A DNA stretch of 64,000 nucleotides from Floricoccus penangensis. Its GTDB lineage: Bacteria; Bacillota; Bacilli; Lactobacillales; Streptococcaceae. The position numbers were made by a program, and so were the translations under genes. The stretch spans positions 124,001 to 188,000 of the forward strand of contig NZ_MKIQ01000027.1 in NCBI RefSeq assembly GCF_001832885.1. Reading direction: 5' to 3'. Below are positions 19,535 through 30,887 of the stretch, one piece after another; the stretch's first letter is position 1, and each line of letters opens with the position of its first letter. The notes under the pieces are model-generated. The model was not told the DNA's origin. It was given only the letters and a program-made list of their open reading frames with translations, and ran no database searches.

Positions 19535-21364
19535 ATGGCAAAACTCGATCGTGAAAAAATCACTGAAATTAAGCAAAGTGTCAATATTGTTGATGTTATT
19601 TCACAGTATGTAGCACTTTCTAAAACTGGTAAAAATTATCTTGGCTTATGTCCTTTTCATGGTGAAAAAACTCCAAGTTTTAATGTAAATGCTGATAAAC
19701 AATTTTTCCATTGTTTTGGGTGTGGTAAATCTGGAGATGTTATAAAATTCATTGAAGATTATAAACAAGTTAGTTTTATTGATAGCGTTAAAGAGGTTGC
19801 TGATTATGCCGGAATAGAACTTGATATCGATGATGCACCACAAAGGGAAAATCCTAATCAAGCATTATTTGAAATTCATACTCAAGCAAGTAGAGTCTAT
19901 CATATGATTCTTACGTCAACGGAACTGGGCCAAGAGGCCAAAAAATATTTGTATGACCGTGGAATTGATGATGAGATTATTAACCGCTTTGGTATTGGTT
20001 TAGCTCCAAATGAGCCTAATGTGTTATACAAGTCATTAGCAAATAAGTTTGAAGAAAAGGTCTTATCCGAGTCAGGTCTTTTTACTTTTACAGAGAATAA
20101 TATTTATGATTCCTTCCAAAATAGGATTATGTTTCCTCTCATGAATGAGTATGGTCAGGTGATTGCATTTTCTGGAAGAATTTGGCAAGAAAATCAGATT
20201 AACCGAAAAGAAGCAAAATACAAAAATTCAACAACAACTCCAATATTCAATAAGAGTTATGAATTATATAACTTGAATATTGCAAAACCATTAATCAATA
20301 AATCGAAAGAAGTATATTTGATGGAAGGATTTATGGACGTAATTGCTGCCTATAAAGTTGGAATAACAAATGTAGTAGCTACAATGGGTACAGCACTTAC
20401 TGAAAATCATGTAAGTAAACTCTCACGTTTGGCAAAAAGTTTTGTTCTACTCTATGATGGAGACAAAGCGGGTCAAAATGCAACCTATAAATCTCTGGAT
20501 TTACTAAGAGGAAAAAAGGTTCAAATTGTAACTGTTCCTGATCGACTTGATCCAGATGAGTATGAAAAGCAGTATCCAGGTGCGCTGAAGAATTTAATGA
20601 TTCAGGGTAGGATAAGTGAAGTAGAATTTTTAATTGATTATCTAAAACCAGATAATCTTGCAAGTCTTCAAGATCAAACTAACTTTTTGGATCAAATGAT
20701 TCCAATAATAGCTAATGTTGCAAGTTTGACAGCACAAGACGCCTATATTAAAAAGTTAAGTGAGACTGTAAAAGATTTTGACTATCAAAGTATTGAAAAT
20801 CAAGTAAATAGATTACGTCCAAATAATCAAATTTCTGTGCAAGATGATTGGGGTTATCAACCACCAACTGATGAAGATTTTTTCAGTCCAGTACAAGTTG
20901 AGCAAAATTTTAATTATGATGATTTTGCAAATCCTGTTATTAAATTATCTGCATTAGAGAGGACAGAGCAGTATTTACTACAAAGGATTATTTCTAATCC
21001 ATATTTATTGAAAGATATTATGGATGACGAAAAATTTGCCTTTAAACATAAAAAATATCAAAATTTATTTGAAGCCATACTTTTACAATATATGGCTCTT
21101 GATAATATTGATGAAATACAATTAGTGCATAGTTTATCTGATGATTTATCAAATCTATGGTATCAAATTAAATCTTTGAATTTACCCGATGAACTAGATA
21201 AGGAAGAGATGAGTGATTTACTAAATTCTTTTGAAAAGCAAATAAACATATTAAAGCTTGAAGATTTGAAAAAGCAACTTGATTCAGCTCGCAAAGTTGG
21301 TAATAAAGAAAAAGAGACTGAGCTGACCTTAGAAATTATAAATCAAAAGAGACTTTTAGACTGA
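19535..21364 (+). CDS. dnaG: DNA primase DnaG
   Basis: Makes RNA primers at the replication fork. The 609 residues have a CHC2 zinc finger ([11 protein letters not shown] to [10 protein letters not shown], about 42-66), a TOPRIM catalytic core ([10 protein letters not shown] near 265, LYDGDKAGQ near 306) and a helical C-terminal region for DnaB binding. It is followed after 10 bases by rpoD, the remnant of the macromolecular synthesis operon. Confidence 0.97.
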   Translation: MAKLDREKITEIKQSVNIVDVISQYVALSKTGKNYLGLCPFHGEKTPSFNVNADKQFFHCFGCGKSGDVIKFIEDYKQVSFIDSVKEVADYAGIELDIDDAPQRENPNQALFEIHTQASRVYHMILTSTELGQEAKKYLYDRGIDDEIINRFGIGLAPNEPNVLYKSLANKFEEKVLSESGLFTFTENNIYDSFQNRIMFPLMNEYGQVIAFSGRIWQENQINRKEAKYKNSTTTPIFNKSYELYNLNIAKPLINKSKEVYLMEGFMDVIAAYKVGITNVVATMGTALTENHVSKLSRLAKSFVLLYDGDKAGQNATYKSLDLLRGKKVQIVTVPDRLDPDEYEKQYPGALKNLMIQGRISEVEFLIDYLKPDNLASLQDQTNFLDQMIPIIANVASLTAQDAYIKKLSETVKDFDYQSIENQVNRLRPNNQISVQDDWGYQPPTDEDFFSPVQVEQNFNYDDFANPVIKLSALERTEQYLLQRIISNPYLLKDIMDDEKFAFKHKKYQNLFEAILLQYMALDNIDEIQLVHSLSDDLSNLWYQIKSLNLPDELDKEEMSDLLNSFEKQINILKLEDLKKQLDSARKVGNKEKETELTLEIINQKRLLD

Positions 21365-21374
21365 GGAGATAAAT

Positions 21375-22484
21375 TTGACAACTAAAAATAACAAAAAAGA
21401 AGTAACAAGTGTTGATGTAGCGGTAGCAGAGTATATTCGTAGTCACAAAGCAGAAGGAACTGTTATTGATGATGAACTTACAACAGAACTGATTGCTAAA
21501 CTTGAACTTGAAGCAGACCAAATAGATGACGTTCTACAAAAAATTCAAGATGCAGGTATCTCTATTGTCGATAAAGAAGGTAATCCAAGTGCAATGGCAC
21601 TTAAAGATGATCCAAGTCTTGAGGAAGACGACGAAGATTTAACAGCTGCAGCTGGTGTTAAAATTGACGATCCAGTTCGTATGTACCTTAAAGAAATTGG
21701 TCGTGTACCTCTACTTACAATGGAAGAAGAAACTGCACTTGCAGAAGCAATTGCTGCAGGTGATGAACAAGCCAAACAACACTTAGCTGAAGCAAATTTA
21801 CGTTTAGTTGTAAGTATTGCAAAACGATACGTTGGTCGTGGTATGCAGTTCTTAGATCTTATCCAAGAAGGTAATATGGGTCTAATGAAAGCAGTAGAAA
21901 AATTTGATCATACAAAAGGATTCAAATTCTCTACATATGCTACTTGGTGGATTCGTCAAGCAATTACACGTGCAATAGCTGACCAAGCAAGAACAATCCG
22001 TATTCCAGTGCATATGGTTGAAACTATTAATAAGTTAATTCGTATTCAACGTCAATTACTTCAAGATTTAGGCCGCGAACCTACTCCAGAGGAAATTGGT
22101 AAAGAAATGGACATGGCTCCAGATAAAGTACGTGAAATATTAAAGATTGCTCAAGAACCAGTAAGTCTAGAAACACCTATCGGAGAAGAAGATGATAGTC
22201 GCCTTGGTGATTTTATAGAGGATGAGGTAATTGAAAACCCAGTTGATCACACTACTCGTGTAATTTTACGTGAGCAGTTAGATGAAGTTCTAGATACCTT
22301 AACAGATCGTGAAGAAAATGTCCTTCGTTTACGTTTTGGTATTGATGATGGTAAAATGCGTACTCTTGAGGAAGTTGGAAAAGTTTTTGATGTAACGCGT
22401 GAACGTATTAGACAAATTGAAGCAAAAGCATTAAGAAAACTCCGTCATCCAAGTAGAAGCAAACAACTTAAGGATTTCTTATAA
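21375..22484 (+). CDS. rpoD: RNA polymerase primary sigma factor SigA (RpoD)
   Basis: A 369-residue housekeeping sigma factor. It shows region 1.1 at the N-terminus, region 2 with [17 protein letters not shown], region 3, and region 4 with [19 protein letters not shown] near the C-terminus. The start is TTG at 21375, 6 bases behind GAGGAG. It is co-transcribed with dnaG. The codon use is markedly optimised compared with dnaG, as expected for a highly expressed protein. Confidence 0.98.
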   Translation: MTTKNNKKEVTSVDVAVAEYIRSHKAEGTVIDDELTTELIAKLELEADQIDDVLQKIQDAGISIVDKEGNPSAMALKDDPSLEEDDEDLTAAAGVKIDDPVRMYLKEIGRVPLLTMEEETALAEAIAAGDEQAKQHLAEANLRLVVSIAKRYVGRGMQFLDLIQEGNMGLMKAVEKFDHTKGFKFSTYATWWIRQAITRAIADQARTIRIPVHMVETINKLIRIQRQLLQDLGREPTPEEIGKEMDMAPDKVREILKIAQEPVSLETPIGEEDDSRLGDFIEDEVIENPVDHTTRVILREQLDEVLDTLTDREENVLRLRFGIDDGKMRTLEEVGKVFDVTRERIRQIEAKALRKLRHPSRSKQLKDFL

Positions 22485-22596
22485 TTGTAATACTTTCACA
22501 AATTTGCTATTCTGAATTTATACATAAAAATATATGAGATACTTTTTAAACATTTTAAGAAATGATATGTAATAGTATCCTATAAAAGGAGATTAT

Positions 22597-22929
22597 ATGG
22601 CTGATAAATACACTGCAGAAGAAGTCGAAGAAATAAAAGATAGAATTCTAACTGCTCTTGAATCAGTAATTGACCCTGAACTTGGAATCGATATCATTAA
22701 TCTAGGATTAGTTTATGAAATCAGTTTCGAAGACAATGGGTATACTGAAATAAAAATGACATTGACTACAATGGGATGTCCATTGGCAGATATATTAACT
22801 GATCAAATTCATGATGCTTTAAAAGAAGTACCTGAAGTTACAGAAAGTGAAGTTAAACTAGTTTGGTATCCAGCTTGGACTGTTGATAAAATGAGTCGCT
22901 ACGCACGTATTGCCTTAGGAATAAGGTAA
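22597..22929 (+). CDS. DUF59/MIP18-family protein (SufT-like)
   Basis: A 110-residue MIP18-family protein, a group involved in Fe-S cluster maturation or delivery. Diagnostic parts are VIDPELGIDIINLGLVYEI and TTMGCPLAD with its cysteine. ATG follows AAAGGAG. It sits directly after rpoD in Streptococcus as well. The window holds several Fe-S enzymes (NifJ, IspH), so a role in Fe-S supply fits, without proof. Confidence 0.9.
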   Translation: MADKYTAEEVEEIKDRILTALESVIDPELGIDIINLGLVYEISFEDNGYTEIKMTLTTMGCPLADILTDQIHDALKEVPEVTESEVKLVWYPAWTVDKMSRYARIALGIR

Positions 22930-22955
22930 TCGCGCAAGCGATTCTTTTCTTTTTA
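22928..22955 (+). terminator. Intrinsic terminator after the DUF59 gene
   Basis: AATCGC and GCGATT with a GCAA loop, followed by TCTTTTCTTTTT; it overlaps the stop codon. Confidence 0.85.
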
Positions 22956-23111
22956 AATTAAAGCAATAATTCTTTTTAATGCAATGTTTTTTCGTATAAC
23001 TGTATAACATTAAAGTTTATTTGTGATATTACAAAAGCTAAGTATTTATAAAATATTTGTGAACTATATACCAATATCTTAGTGTTTTGCTTTATAGAAC
23101 TTGTGCTTTTA

Positions 23112-23139
23112 TTGAAAAAATGGTATTTTTAGGTATAAT
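23112..23139 (+). promoter_or_regulatory. Promoter of mltG
   Basis: TTGAAA (23112-23117), a 16-base spacer and a perfect TATAAT (23134-23139), 40 bases before the mltG start. I see nothing else in the AT-rich gap 22956-23111. Confidence 0.7.
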
Positions 23140-23178
23140 TACTAATGTTATGTTTAATATTAAGTTGAGAGGTTAGTT

Positions 23179-24876
23179 TTGGATAAAAATAAAGAAAATG
23201 AACAGCTTTCCCAGGAGAGCTTTAAAAATAAATTATTAGAACAGATGAAGGCTAATAAGGATACAACAAATAGTAATGAAGAAATTGTTGTTGTTAGTGA
23301 AGATGTGCCAGTTGAAGATGTTCCGATTTTTGAATCTTCCCCCAATGAAGAGTCGGTCATTAAAAAAGAAAATGAAGAGGAAACAAGTCAAGAAAATGTT
23401 TCTGATATAAGAAATGATTCTAATTCATCTGATGATACATCATTAAAAGTTGAAAATGATTCAGTGCAAGAGCAAGAGTTAGAAGAAAAATCTGCAATTC
23501 CTGAGTTAACTGAGCCTGCACTTAAGAAAAAAGATGAAGCATTAAAAACATACGCTAAAAGAAATAATAATAGCAGTACAGACGAGGACACTAAAGAGTT
23601 AAATAACTTATCAGGTTCGAAAGATATGGATAATGAATCTGAAGATAAGAATTTATCTTTTGGAAACGAACTAGATGATAAATCAGAAAAAGGGCATGAT
23701 GAGACTGACGAGTCAATAAAATCTCATTCAAGACGTGCACAGAAAAGAAAACAAAAATCTATTGCTGGTAAAATTATTGCTACAATTTCAGTTATATTAT
23801 TAATTTTAGTTGCAGTTGCAGGATTTTTGGGATATCGTTTCTGGAGTACATCAACAATGCCTTTAGATTCAAAAAGTACAACATATAAAAGTGTAGAGAT
23901 ACCTGAAGGTTCTGGAAATAAACTAATTGGTAATATTTTAGAAAAAAATGGAATTATCAAAAGTGCGACTGTTTTTCAATACTATACAAAATTCAAAAGT
24001 AGCGGAAATTTCAAGAGTGGCTATTATAACTTCAGTCCAAGTATGAATCTTGACGAAATTTCAGATAAGTTAGTTGAGGGTGGTACTGAGAAGCCACAAG
24101 AACCAGTGCTTGGTAAAGTAGTAATTCCTGAAGGATATACATTGGAACAGATAGCGGAAGCAATTACTAAAAACGCTAACTCAAAAAATAAAAAAGGTAA
24201 AACTCCATTTTCTAAAGATGAATTTATCAAAGTATTAACTGATGATAACTTCATTAATAAAATGAAAGAGAAATATCCTTTAATGATGGAATCATTACCC
24301 GACAAAAAAGATGTCAAGTATCAGTTAGAAGGATATTTATTCCCAGCTACATATGATTACACTAAAAATACTACAGTAGAATCACTTGCTGAAGATATGC
24401 TTTTTACAATGAATACGAATCTTAGTCCATATTATGATGAGATAAAATCTAAAAGTTTAACTGTCAATGAAGTATTGAGTTTGTCAGCTCTTGTTGAAAA
24501 AGAGGGAGCAAATGATGAAGATAGAAGGATGATTGCTCAAGTCTTTTATAATAGACTTAATGCTGGTATGCCTTTACAGAGTAATATAGCAATTTTATAC
24601 GCTGAAGGAAAATCAGGTCAAAAAACTAGCCTTAAAGAGGATGCAGCTATTGACACCAACATTGATTCGCCTTATAATTTATATGTTCATACTGGCTTTG
24701 GGCCTGGGCCGGTGGCTAATCCAGGTATTGCTGCAATTAAAGCAGTTATGAATCCAAAAGCAAATGATTATTTATTCTTTGTAGCTGATGTTTCCACAGG
24801 TAAAGTTTACTACTCAAGGACACTTGCAGAGCACGAAGAACAAGTACAAAAGTATGTAAATGATCAAATAAATTAA
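23179..24876 (+). CDS. mltG: Endolytic murein transglycosylase MltG
   Basis: Cleaves nascent glycan strands at the membrane. The 565 residues begin at TTG 23179 behind GAGAGG. The first 190 are an acidic, Ser/Asn/Glu-rich disordered cytoplasmic part as in streptococcal MltG, followed by one membrane helix (about 193-215) and the YceG catalytic domain with [22 protein letters not shown] (active-site Glu) and [20 protein letters not shown]. greA follows after 19 bases. Confidence 0.95.
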   Translation: MDKNKENEQLSQESFKNKLLEQMKANKDTTNSNEEIVVVSEDVPVEDVPIFESSPNEESVIKKENEEETSQENVSDIRNDSNSSDDTSLKVENDSVQEQELEEKSAIPELTEPALKKKDEALKTYAKRNNNSSTDEDTKELNNLSGSKDMDNESEDKNLSFGNELDDKSEKGHDETDESIKSHSRRAQKRKQKSIAGKIIATISVILLILVAVAGFLGYRFWSTSTMPLDSKSTTYKSVEIPEGSGNKLIGNILEKNGIIKSATVFQYYTKFKSSGNFKSGYYNFSPSMNLDEISDKLVEGGTEKPQEPVLGKVVIPEGYTLEQIAEAITKNANSKNKKGKTPFSKDEFIKVLTDDNFINKMKEKYPLMMESLPDKKDVKYQLEGYLFPATYDYTKNTTVESLAEDMLFTMNTNLSPYYDEIKSKSLTVNEVLSLSALVEKEGANDEDRRMIAQVFYNRLNAGMPLQSNIAILYAEGKSGQKTSLKEDAAIDTNIDSPYNLYVHTGFGPGPVANPGIAAIKAVMNPKANDYLFFVADVSTGKVYYSRTLAEHEEQVQKYVNDQIN

Positions 24877-24895
24877 ACTAAAGAAAGAAGAAAAG

Positions 24896-25369
24896 ATGGC
24901 TGAAAAGACATATCCTATGACCCAAGAGGGTAAGGAAAAATTAGAACAAGAATTAGAAGATTTAAAATTAATTAAACGTCCAGAAGTCGTTGAGAGAATT
25001 AAAATTGCTCGCGGCTATGGCGACTTGTCAGAGAACAGTGAATATGATGCAGCAAAGGATGAACAAGCCTTTATCGAAGGTCGTATTTCAACTGTAGAAA
25101 CAATGATTAGAAATGCTGAAATTATTGATAGCGATGCTGTTGATAAAAATGAAGTTGCTATCGGTAAAACAGTTACTTTCCAAGAATTACCTGATGGTGA
25201 AGTTGAAACTTATACTATCGTTGGTAGCGCTGAGGCTAATCCTTTTGAAGGTAAAATTTCAAATGAATCTCCAATTGCTCAAGCTTTAGTTGGACAAAAG
25301 AAAGGTGATGTTGTTAAAGTAACATTACCAGTCGGAGAAATCCAAGTGAAAATTACCAAAGTAAAATAG
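24896..25369 (+). CDS. greA: Transcription elongation factor GreA
   Basis: Rescues backtracked RNA polymerase by stimulating transcript cleavage. The 157 residues have the N-terminal coiled-coil finger with [18 protein letters not shown] (acidic tip) and the C-terminal FKBP-like domain with [14 protein letters not shown]. mltG-greA is a conserved streptococcal/lactococcal pair. Confidence 0.98.
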   Translation: MAEKTYPMTQEGKEKLEQELEDLKLIKRPEVVERIKIARGYGDLSENSEYDAAKDEQAFIEGRISTVETMIRNAEIIDSDAVDKNEVAIGKTVTFQELPDGEVETYTIVGSAEANPFEGKISNESPIAQALVGQKKGDVVKVTLPVGEIQVKITKVK

Positions 25370-25380
25370 TTAAAAGAAAG

Positions 25381-25402
25381 ACACCTAAAAAGGTGTTTTT
25401 TC
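25381..25402 (+). terminator. Intrinsic terminator after greA
   Basis: ACACCT and AGGTGT with an AAAA loop, followed by TTTTTT. Confidence 0.88.
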
Positions 25403-25443
25403 TTAGATTAATTTTATTTGAAAATCAAAAAAAGGAGAAGATA

Positions 25444-25674
25444 ATGAACATTATTTTTGAAGTAACTAGAATAGTATCACATTTTATTTTTATATACATA
25501 TCGTTTAATTTTTTATCTGCACTAGATTTTAATAAAATTTTTAAAGCAAACACAAATTATAGAATTATCCAATATTTTGTAATTTTTTTAAGTGTTGCCA
25601 TTGGATTTTTGGTAAGCAATTTCTTTCTAGAAATTGTCAGTCTATCAAAGGATATATTCACAAGCTTTAAGTGA
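25444..25674 (+). CDS. DUF1146 family membrane protein (YwzB-like)
   Basis: A 76-residue protein with two membrane helices (about 8-28 and 43-66). The pattern ALDFNKIFK...IIQYFVIFLSVAIGFLVSNFF matches the DUF1146/YwzB family, function unknown. ATG at 25444 follows AAAGGAG with 6 bases; an upstream in-frame start lies inside the greA terminator and is rejected. A gap of 170 bases to gyrA holds the gyrA promoter and leader. Confidence 0.85.
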   Translation: MNIIFEVTRIVSHFIFIYISFNFLSALDFNKIFKANTNYRIIQYFVIFLSVAIGFLVSNFFLEIVSLSKDIFTSFK

Positions 25675-25688
25675 AAAAAGGCCTTAAA

Positions 25689-25699
25689 TATGTTATAAT
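25689..25699 (+). promoter_or_regulatory. Extended -10 promoter of gyrA-srtA
   Basis: TATGTTATAAT with TATAAT at 25694-25699, the same 11-mer as upstream of obgE. It leaves a gyrA leader of about 140 bases in which I see no clear riboswitch or attenuator. Confidence 0.65.
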
Positions 25700-25844
25700 A
25701 AAGTAACTATATTGTTAGTTCAAATATTAGAAAAATATATGTTTAGAAAACATAATTATTGCAAAGAAAAATGAATTATTTATTTTTCAAACTAAATAAT
25801 ATTTAATTTTGAACAATTATAATTTCTAGAATGAGGCCAAAAAA

Positions 25845-28331
25845 ATGCAAGATAAGCACTTAAAAGATGTAAATTTAGCCAGTGAGATGAAGACAAGCTT
25901 TATCGATTACGCAATGAGTGTAATTGTAGCGCGTGCTCTGCCAGATGTACGTGATGGTTTAAAGCCAGTTCACCGACGTATCTTGTATGGTATGAACGAG
26001 TTGGGAGTAACCCCTGACAAGCCCCATAAAAAGTCAGCTCGTATTACTGGGGATGTAATGGGTAAATATCACCCACATGGGGACTCAGCCATCTATGATT
26101 CTATGGTTCGTATGGCTCAGTGGTGGAGCTATCGTTATATGCTTGTTGATGGACATGGTAACTTTGGTTCTATGGATGGAGATGGAGCCGCTGCCATGCG
26201 TTATACTGAAGCTCGAATGAGTAAAATTGCTCTTGAAATGCTTCGTGATATTAATAAAAAAACTGTTGATTTCGTTGATAATTATGATGGTACTGAAAGA
26301 GAACCGGTTGTACTTCCTGCACGTTTCCCCAACTTATTAGTAAACGGTACTACAGGAATTGCGGTTGGTATGGCTACAAATATCCCACCACATAATTTGG
26401 GTGAGACTATTGATGCTGTGAAATTAGTTCTAGATAACCCTGAAGTAACAACAAAAGAATTGATGGATGTTATTCCAGGACCTGATTTTCCAACTGGAGC
26501 CCTTGTTATGGGTCGTTCAGGTATCCATCGTGCCTATGAAACTGGTAAAGGATCAATTACTCTTAGAGCAAAAAGTCACATTGAATTAACTTCTACAGGA
26601 AGAGAAAGAATTGTTATAACTGAAATTCCTTATATGGTCAATAAGGCTAAACTTGTTGAAAGAATTGGTGAGCTTAGTCGCGAAAAGAGAATTGAAGGAC
26701 TTACAGCACTTCGTGACGAATCAAATCGTAATGGTATTCGAATTGTTATGGAGGTACGCCGTGATGCGAGTGCGAATGTCATTTTAAATAACCTATTTAA
26801 GATGACTAGTCTTCAAACAAGCTTCGGTTTTAATATGCTCGCTATCGTTAAAGGTGAGCCAAAAATTCTCAGCTTGAAAGAAATACTTACGCACTATATA
26901 GCACATCAAATTGAGGTTGTAGAACGTCGTACAAGATTCGATAAAGAAAAAGCTGAGGCAAGAGCACATATCTTAGAAGGATTGCGTATTGCACTTGATA
27001 ACATTGATGAAGTCATAAAAGTAATACGTGACAGTGATACCGATGCAATTGCTCAAGATGAATTGATGCAACGTTTTGGTCTTTCTGAGCGTCAGAGTCA
27101 AGCTATATTAGATATGCGTCTCCGTCGCTTGACTGGTTTAGAACGTGATAAGATTGAAAAAGAATACAATGAATTATTAGAATTAATCGCTGATTTAACA
27201 GATATTTTAGCAAAACCAGAGCGTGTTCGTATCATCATTGAGGAAGAACTTGAAGAGGTTAAGAAAAAATACTCAGATCCACGTCGTACTGAATTGTTGG
27301 TTGGTGAAGTAATTTCAATTGAAGATGAAGATTTGATTGAAAAAGAAGAAGTTCTTATAACTTTATCAAATGAAGGATATATTAAACGTCTCACTCAGGA
27401 TGAGTTCAGGGCTCAAAAAAGAGGAGGGCGTGGTGTTCAGGGAACTGGGTTGAATGATAATGATTTTATTAGTCACTTGGTTTCAACAAGTACCCATGAT
27501 CATCTACTATTCTTCACAAATATGGGGCGAGTATATCAACTGAAAGGATATGAAATTCCCGAATATGGTCGAACTGCTAAAGGGCTTCCTCTTGTTAATT
27601 TGATTAAACTAGAAGAAGGTGAAAATGTTGAAACAGTAATTAATGTTTCGCAATCTGATGAAGAAAGATACTTATTCTTTACGACTAGAAATGGTCTTGT
27701 TAAAAGAACAGATGCTAAAGCTTTTGCTAATATTCGACAAAATGGATTAAAAGCAATTAATCTCCGTGAAGGTGATGATTTAATTAATGTTTTATTAACT
27801 GATGGTAAGCAAGAAATTATCATTGGTACACATGATGGATATTCTGTGCGATTCAAAGAAGAAGTTGTACGAGATATGGGTCGTGGAGCAGCAGGTGTCA
27901 AAGGTGTAAATCTTCGACCAGGTGATTTTGTAGTTGGTACAAGTATTATTTCAAATGACCAAGAGGTACTGGTTATTTCAGAAAATGGTCTTGGTAAGCG
28001 TACAGATGCAGAGCAATATCCAACTAAGGGCCGTGGTGGTAAAGGAATTAAGGTAATGAATGTTACTGAAAGGACTGGTAAATTAGCCGGTCTTGCTACC
28101 ATAAATGGTGATGAAGATATAATGGTTATTACTGATACTGGTGTTATAATCCGTACGAGTGTTGAGAATATTTCTCAAACTGGTCGTTCTGCTCAAGGTG
28201 TTAAGGTAATGAGGCTTGATGATGATGCTAAAATTGTAACTTTTGCTTTAGTAAATCCTGAAGTTGATGATTTAGAAGAGAGTACAAACAGTACTGGTGA
28301 AGTTACTGAAAGTGGTACCAACGAGGAATAG
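25845..28331 (+). CDS. gyrA: DNA gyrase subunit A
   Basis: The 828-residue breakage-reunion subunit that introduces negative supercoils with GyrB. Active-site tyrosine in [12 protein letters not shown] (about 122). The C-terminal beta-pinwheel has a GyrA box, [10 protein letters not shown], which separates it from ParC. The quinolone-resistance region reads [17 protein letters not shown], with serine and aspartate at the two main resistance positions, so no common quinolone mutation. srtA follows after 3 bases, the normal streptococcal arrangement. Confidence 0.97.
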   Translation: MQDKHLKDVNLASEMKTSFIDYAMSVIVARALPDVRDGLKPVHRRILYGMNELGVTPDKPHKKSARITGDVMGKYHPHGDSAIYDSMVRMAQWWSYRYMLVDGHGNFGSMDGDGAAAMRYTEARMSKIALEMLRDINKKTVDFVDNYDGTEREPVVLPARFPNLLVNGTTGIAVGMATNIPPHNLGETIDAVKLVLDNPEVTTKELMDVIPGPDFPTGALVMGRSGIHRAYETGKGSITLRAKSHIELTSTGRERIVITEIPYMVNKAKLVERIGELSREKRIEGLTALRDESNRNGIRIVMEVRRDASANVILNNLFKMTSLQTSFGFNMLAIVKGEPKILSLKEILTHYIAHQIEVVERRTRFDKEKAEARAHILEGLRIALDNIDEVIKVIRDSDTDAIAQDELMQRFGLSERQSQAILDMRLRRLTGLERDKIEKEYNELLELIADLTDILAKPERVRIIIEEELEEVKKKYSDPRRTELLVGEVISIEDEDLIEKEEVLITLSNEGYIKRLTQDEFRAQKRGGRGVQGTGLNDNDFISHLVSTSTHDHLLFFTNMGRVYQLKGYEIPEYGRTAKGLPLVNLIKLEEGENVETVINVSQSDEERYLFFTTRNGLVKRTDAKAFANIRQNGLKAINLREGDDLINVLLTDGKQEIIIGTHDGYSVRFKEEVVRDMGRGAAGVKGVNLRPGDFVVGTSIISNDQEVLVISENGLGKRTDAEQYPTKGRGGKGIKVMNVTERTGKLAGLATINGDEDIMVITDTGVIIRTSVENISQTGRSAQGVKVMRLDDDAKIVTFALVNPEVDDLEESTNSTGEVTESGTNEE

Positions 28332-28334
28332 TAC

Positions 28335-29087
28335 ATGGGAAAAGAAAAAAAGAAAAAAAGAAATTTAAAAAATATTGTTATTAATATTTTAATTTTTCTA
28401 TTATTTGTTGTTGGAATTGCCTTAGTTTTTAATAAGGACATACGAAATGTTTTCATGAATAATACTACAACTCAGTATCAAGTTAAGAATATTTCAAATG
28501 ATGAAGTTAAAAAAAATCAAAAGGCTGATGTGTCTTTTGATTTTGATAAAGTAAAATCAGTTAATATACAAGATGTAATGAATTCACAGTTTGATCGTAC
28601 AGTAGTTGATAACCTACCAGTAGTTGGTGGAATTGCAATTCCAGATCTTTCACTTAATTTACCAATCTTTAAAGGTGTTGATAATGTAGCATTATTTTAC
28701 GGTGCTGGAACTATGAAGGAAGATCAAGTTATGGGTCAAGGAAATTATGCTTTAGCTAGCCACTATGTTAGCGGATATATTTCTAACGGTTCTAATTTAC
28801 TTTTCTCACCACTAGAGCGTGCCAAAGTAGGTATGAAGATTTATCTAACTGATATGAATAAAATTTATGAATATGAGGTTAGCGACATGGGAGTTTTTGA
28901 TCCTTCAAGAGTTGATTTGATTGAAGATGTTGATGGAGAAAAAACTATAACATTAGTAACTTGCTCTGATTTGGCTGCTTCTGATAGAAGAATAGTGTTT
29001 GGAAAGTATGTTAAAGAATACGATACTAGTAAAGCAAGTCAAGATGTTACTAAGGCATTTGATACCAGCTTTAATAGCGTAGACTAA
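28335..29087 (+). CDS. srtA: Class A sortase SrtA
   Basis: Membrane transpeptidase that links LPXTG proteins to peptidoglycan. The 250 residues have a basic start, one membrane anchor (about 14-32) and a sortase barrel. Catalytic residues are His in LASHYVSG (about 138), Cys in LVTCSD (about 217) and Arg in DRRIVFGK (about 226). The gyrA-srtA pairing is characteristic of streptococci and relatives. Two hairpins follow. Confidence 0.95.
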   Translation: MGKEKKKKRNLKNIVINILIFLLFVVGIALVFNKDIRNVFMNNTTTQYQVKNISNDEVKKNQKADVSFDFDKVKSVNIQDVMNSQFDRTVVDNLPVVGGIAIPDLSLNLPIFKGVDNVALFYGAGTMKEDQVMGQGNYALASHYVSGYISNGSNLLFSPLERAKVGMKIYLTDMNKIYEYEVSDMGVFDPSRVDLIEDVDGEKTITLVTCSDLAASDRRIVFGKYVKEYDTSKASQDVTKAFDTSFNSVD

Positions 29088-29096
29088 TTTATAGAT

Positions 29097-29124
29097 AATA
29101 ATCATATTCACAAATATGATTATT
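29097..29124 (+). terminator. Long hairpin after srtA
   Basis: A perfect 12-bp stem, AATAATCATATT and AATATGATTATT, with a 4-base loop. It has only a short T run and may be a bidirectional terminator or an RNA-stabilising end. Confidence 0.65.
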
Positions 29125-29130
29125 TGACAG

Positions 29131-29160
29131 AATTCATAGGCGACAGTCTATGAATTTTTT
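29131..29160 (+). terminator. Second terminator after srtA
   Basis: AATTCATAG and CTATGAATT with an 8-base loop, followed by TTTT, 7 bases after the first hairpin. Confidence 0.8.
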
Positions 29161-29162
29161 GT

Positions 29163-29168
29163 TATAAT
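29163..29168 (+). promoter_or_regulatory. -10 box of degV
   Basis: TATAAT preceded by TGT (extended -10), immediately after the terminator T run and 35 bases before the degV ATG. Confidence 0.6.
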
Positions 29169-29202
29169 TAATCATATAATATGTATAGGAATGTGATGTA
29201 AA

Positions 29203-30033
29203 ATGTCAATAAAGATTGTAACAGATTCAACGATTACTATTGAACCAGGTCTCGTAGAAGAATTAGATATTACAGTGGTTCCCCTTACTATCCTAATCGA
29301 TGGTGTTTTATATAAAGATACTGACTTAGACTCAGAAGAGTTTATAGAAAAAATGCAATCTAGTAAAAATTTACCAAAAACAAGTCAACCTCCAGTTGGA
29401 GTTTTTGCGGAAGTATATGATGATTTAGGCGCAGATGGAAGTCAAGTTATATCAATTCATTTAACAAAGATTTTGAGTGGTACTGTTGAGGCAGCAAGAC
29501 AGGCCTCTAATTTAACAAATACTGATGTTACTGTCATTGATAGTGAATTTATTGATCAGGCGCTCAAATATCAAGTAGTAGAAGCTGCTCGTTTAGCTAA
29601 AGATGGTGCAACAAAAGAAGAGATTCTTGCTAGTATTGAAAATGTTAAGAACAACACTGAATTATTTATTGGTGTTGCTACTTTAGAAAATTTAGTTAAA
29701 GGTGGACGTATTGGTCGTGCTACTGGTATGGTTGGTAACTTATTAAACTTTAAAATTATTTTGCAGTTAACCTCAGAAGAGCTTGCACAAGTTGCAAAAG
29801 GAAGAGGAAATAAGACTTTTACTAAATGGGTAGATGAGTACGCAAAGAGTCTTGAAGGACGAAACGTTAAGGAGATTAGTATATCACATGCAGGATATCC
29901 TCCAATTGCTGATTATGCTAAAGAAAAGTTACAGCCTTATGTTGAAAAAGAAATTATTTCATTACCAACTAATTCAACAATTGCAACTCATGCGGGAATG
30001 GGCGCATTTGCTGTAATGACAGAATTTGAATAA
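29203..30033 (+). CDS. DegV family fatty-acid-binding protein (FakB-like)
   Basis: A 276-residue DegV protein. This family binds a fatty acid and presents it to the kinase FakA for phosphorylation and entry into phospholipids. Signatures are IKIVTDSTITIEP at the start, LPKTSQPPVG (about 58), HLTKILSGTVEAAR (about 86) and GGRIGRATGMVGNLLNFK (about 167). A terminator follows. DegV, YpmS and HU genes also lie together in Streptococcus. Confidence 0.93.
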   Translation: MSIKIVTDSTITIEPGLVEELDITVVPLTILIDGVLYKDTDLDSEEFIEKMQSSKNLPKTSQPPVGVFAEVYDDLGADGSQVISIHLTKILSGTVEAARQASNLTNTDVTVIDSEFIDQALKYQVVEAARLAKDGATKEEILASIENVKNNTELFIGVATLENLVKGGRIGRATGMVGNLLNFKIILQLTSEELAQVAKGRGNKTFTKWVDEYAKSLEGRNVKEISISHAGYPPIADYAKEKLQPYVEKEIISLPTNSTIATHAGMGAFAVMTEFE

Positions 30034-30046
30034 TAATTATTATTGT

Positions 30047-30075
30047 AAATTGCTATCTTATGATAGCAATTTTCT
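30047..30075 (+). terminator. Intrinsic terminator after degV
   Basis: AAATTGCTATC and GATAGCAATTT form an 11-bp perfect stem with a TTAT loop. Confidence 0.85.
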
Positions 30076-30095
30076 ATATCAATAGTGGAGGTTCA

Positions 30096-30782
30096 ATGGA
30101 AGAAAATAAAGATAGCAATTTAAACGAGCAAGATAATCAAGATTCAATCAAGAATAAAAATAGCTCAAAAAATAAAAAAAGTCGTTTTATAAGTAAAGAT
30201 AAAAAAATAAATTGGTGGAAATATCTCTTTATTGCTTTGTTAACAATTAATATAATTTTTGTAGGTAGTATCGCTGGAAAAATATTTATGGGATATAACA
30301 GTAATGTTAATCCTAAAATTGAAGAAAAACATGAGTTAGATGTAGCAAACAAAGTTGCAAAAATTGAAATGACTTCCTCACAAGTTAATAACTTAGTGAA
30401 TTCATATTTGAAAGATTTTCAAACTTCTAAAATGAAATATAATTTTTATCTTGGGGATGTAGCAACGTTTACTGGTACTTATAAATTTTTATTTATGAAT
30501 ATACCATTAAGTATAACCTTTACACCCCTTGCCATGGATAATGGAGATATAGAATTAAAGGTTGAAAATATTTCTGCAGGAAGTATAAACTTACCAAAAG
30601 ATAAGGCTTTGGACTATATTAAGTCAACATATGACTTTCCAAGTTTTGTAAGTATCAATGGACAAAAAGAAAAAGTAACTATTGCCCTAGCACAGATGGA
30701 ATTACCTAATAATTTTTTAGTTGAAGTTGATCAAATTGACTTAAAGAACGAAAAATTGTCATTTAACTTGTTACAAAAATAA
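30096..30782 (+). CDS. YpmS family protein (DUF2140)
   Basis: A 228-residue protein with a charged Asn/Lys-rich cytoplasmic start, one membrane helix (about 48-68) and an extracytoplasmic DUF2140 domain (FYLGDVATFTGTYKFL, IPLSITFTPLAMDNGDIEL). Function unknown. ATG 30096 follows GTGGAGG; the longer frame begins inside the degV terminator and is rejected. An imperfect hairpin near 30800-30825 may end it. Confidence 0.88.
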   Translation: MEENKDSNLNEQDNQDSIKNKNSSKNKKSRFISKDKKINWWKYLFIALLTINIIFVGSIAGKIFMGYNSNVNPKIEEKHELDVANKVAKIEMTSSQVNNLVNSYLKDFQTSKMKYNFYLGDVATFTGTYKFLFMNIPLSITFTPLAMDNGDIELKVENISAGSINLPKDKALDYIKSTYDFPSFVSINGQKEKVTIALAQMELPNNFLVEVDQIDLKNEKLSFNLLQK

Positions 30783-30810
30783 TAAAAAGCCCAAAAAACC
30801 TTATAAAAGC

Positions 30811-30839
30811 TTGCTTTACAAGGATTTATTTGATAAAAT
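30811..30839 (+). promoter_or_regulatory. Promoter of hup
   Basis: TTGCTT (30811-30816), a 17-base spacer and TAAAAT (30834-30839) with TGA before it. The hup ATG is about 50 bases downstream, with a strong GGAGG. Confidence 0.65.
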
Positions 30840-30887
30840 TAAAATGCCTTAGGGTAAACAAATATACAATTTCGGAGGAAATTAATA

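Noticed and set aside
25700-25844. Riboswitch in the gyrA leader
   Set aside because: The leader is AT-rich, and I could not find a stable or familiar fold.
26070-26115. Quinolone-resistance mutation in gyrA
   Set aside because: The key positions are the normal Ser and Asp.
27536-28102. A 188-codon open frame on the minus strand inside gyrA
   Set aside because: Shadow of gyrA; Ser/Pro/Arg-rich and without a start context.
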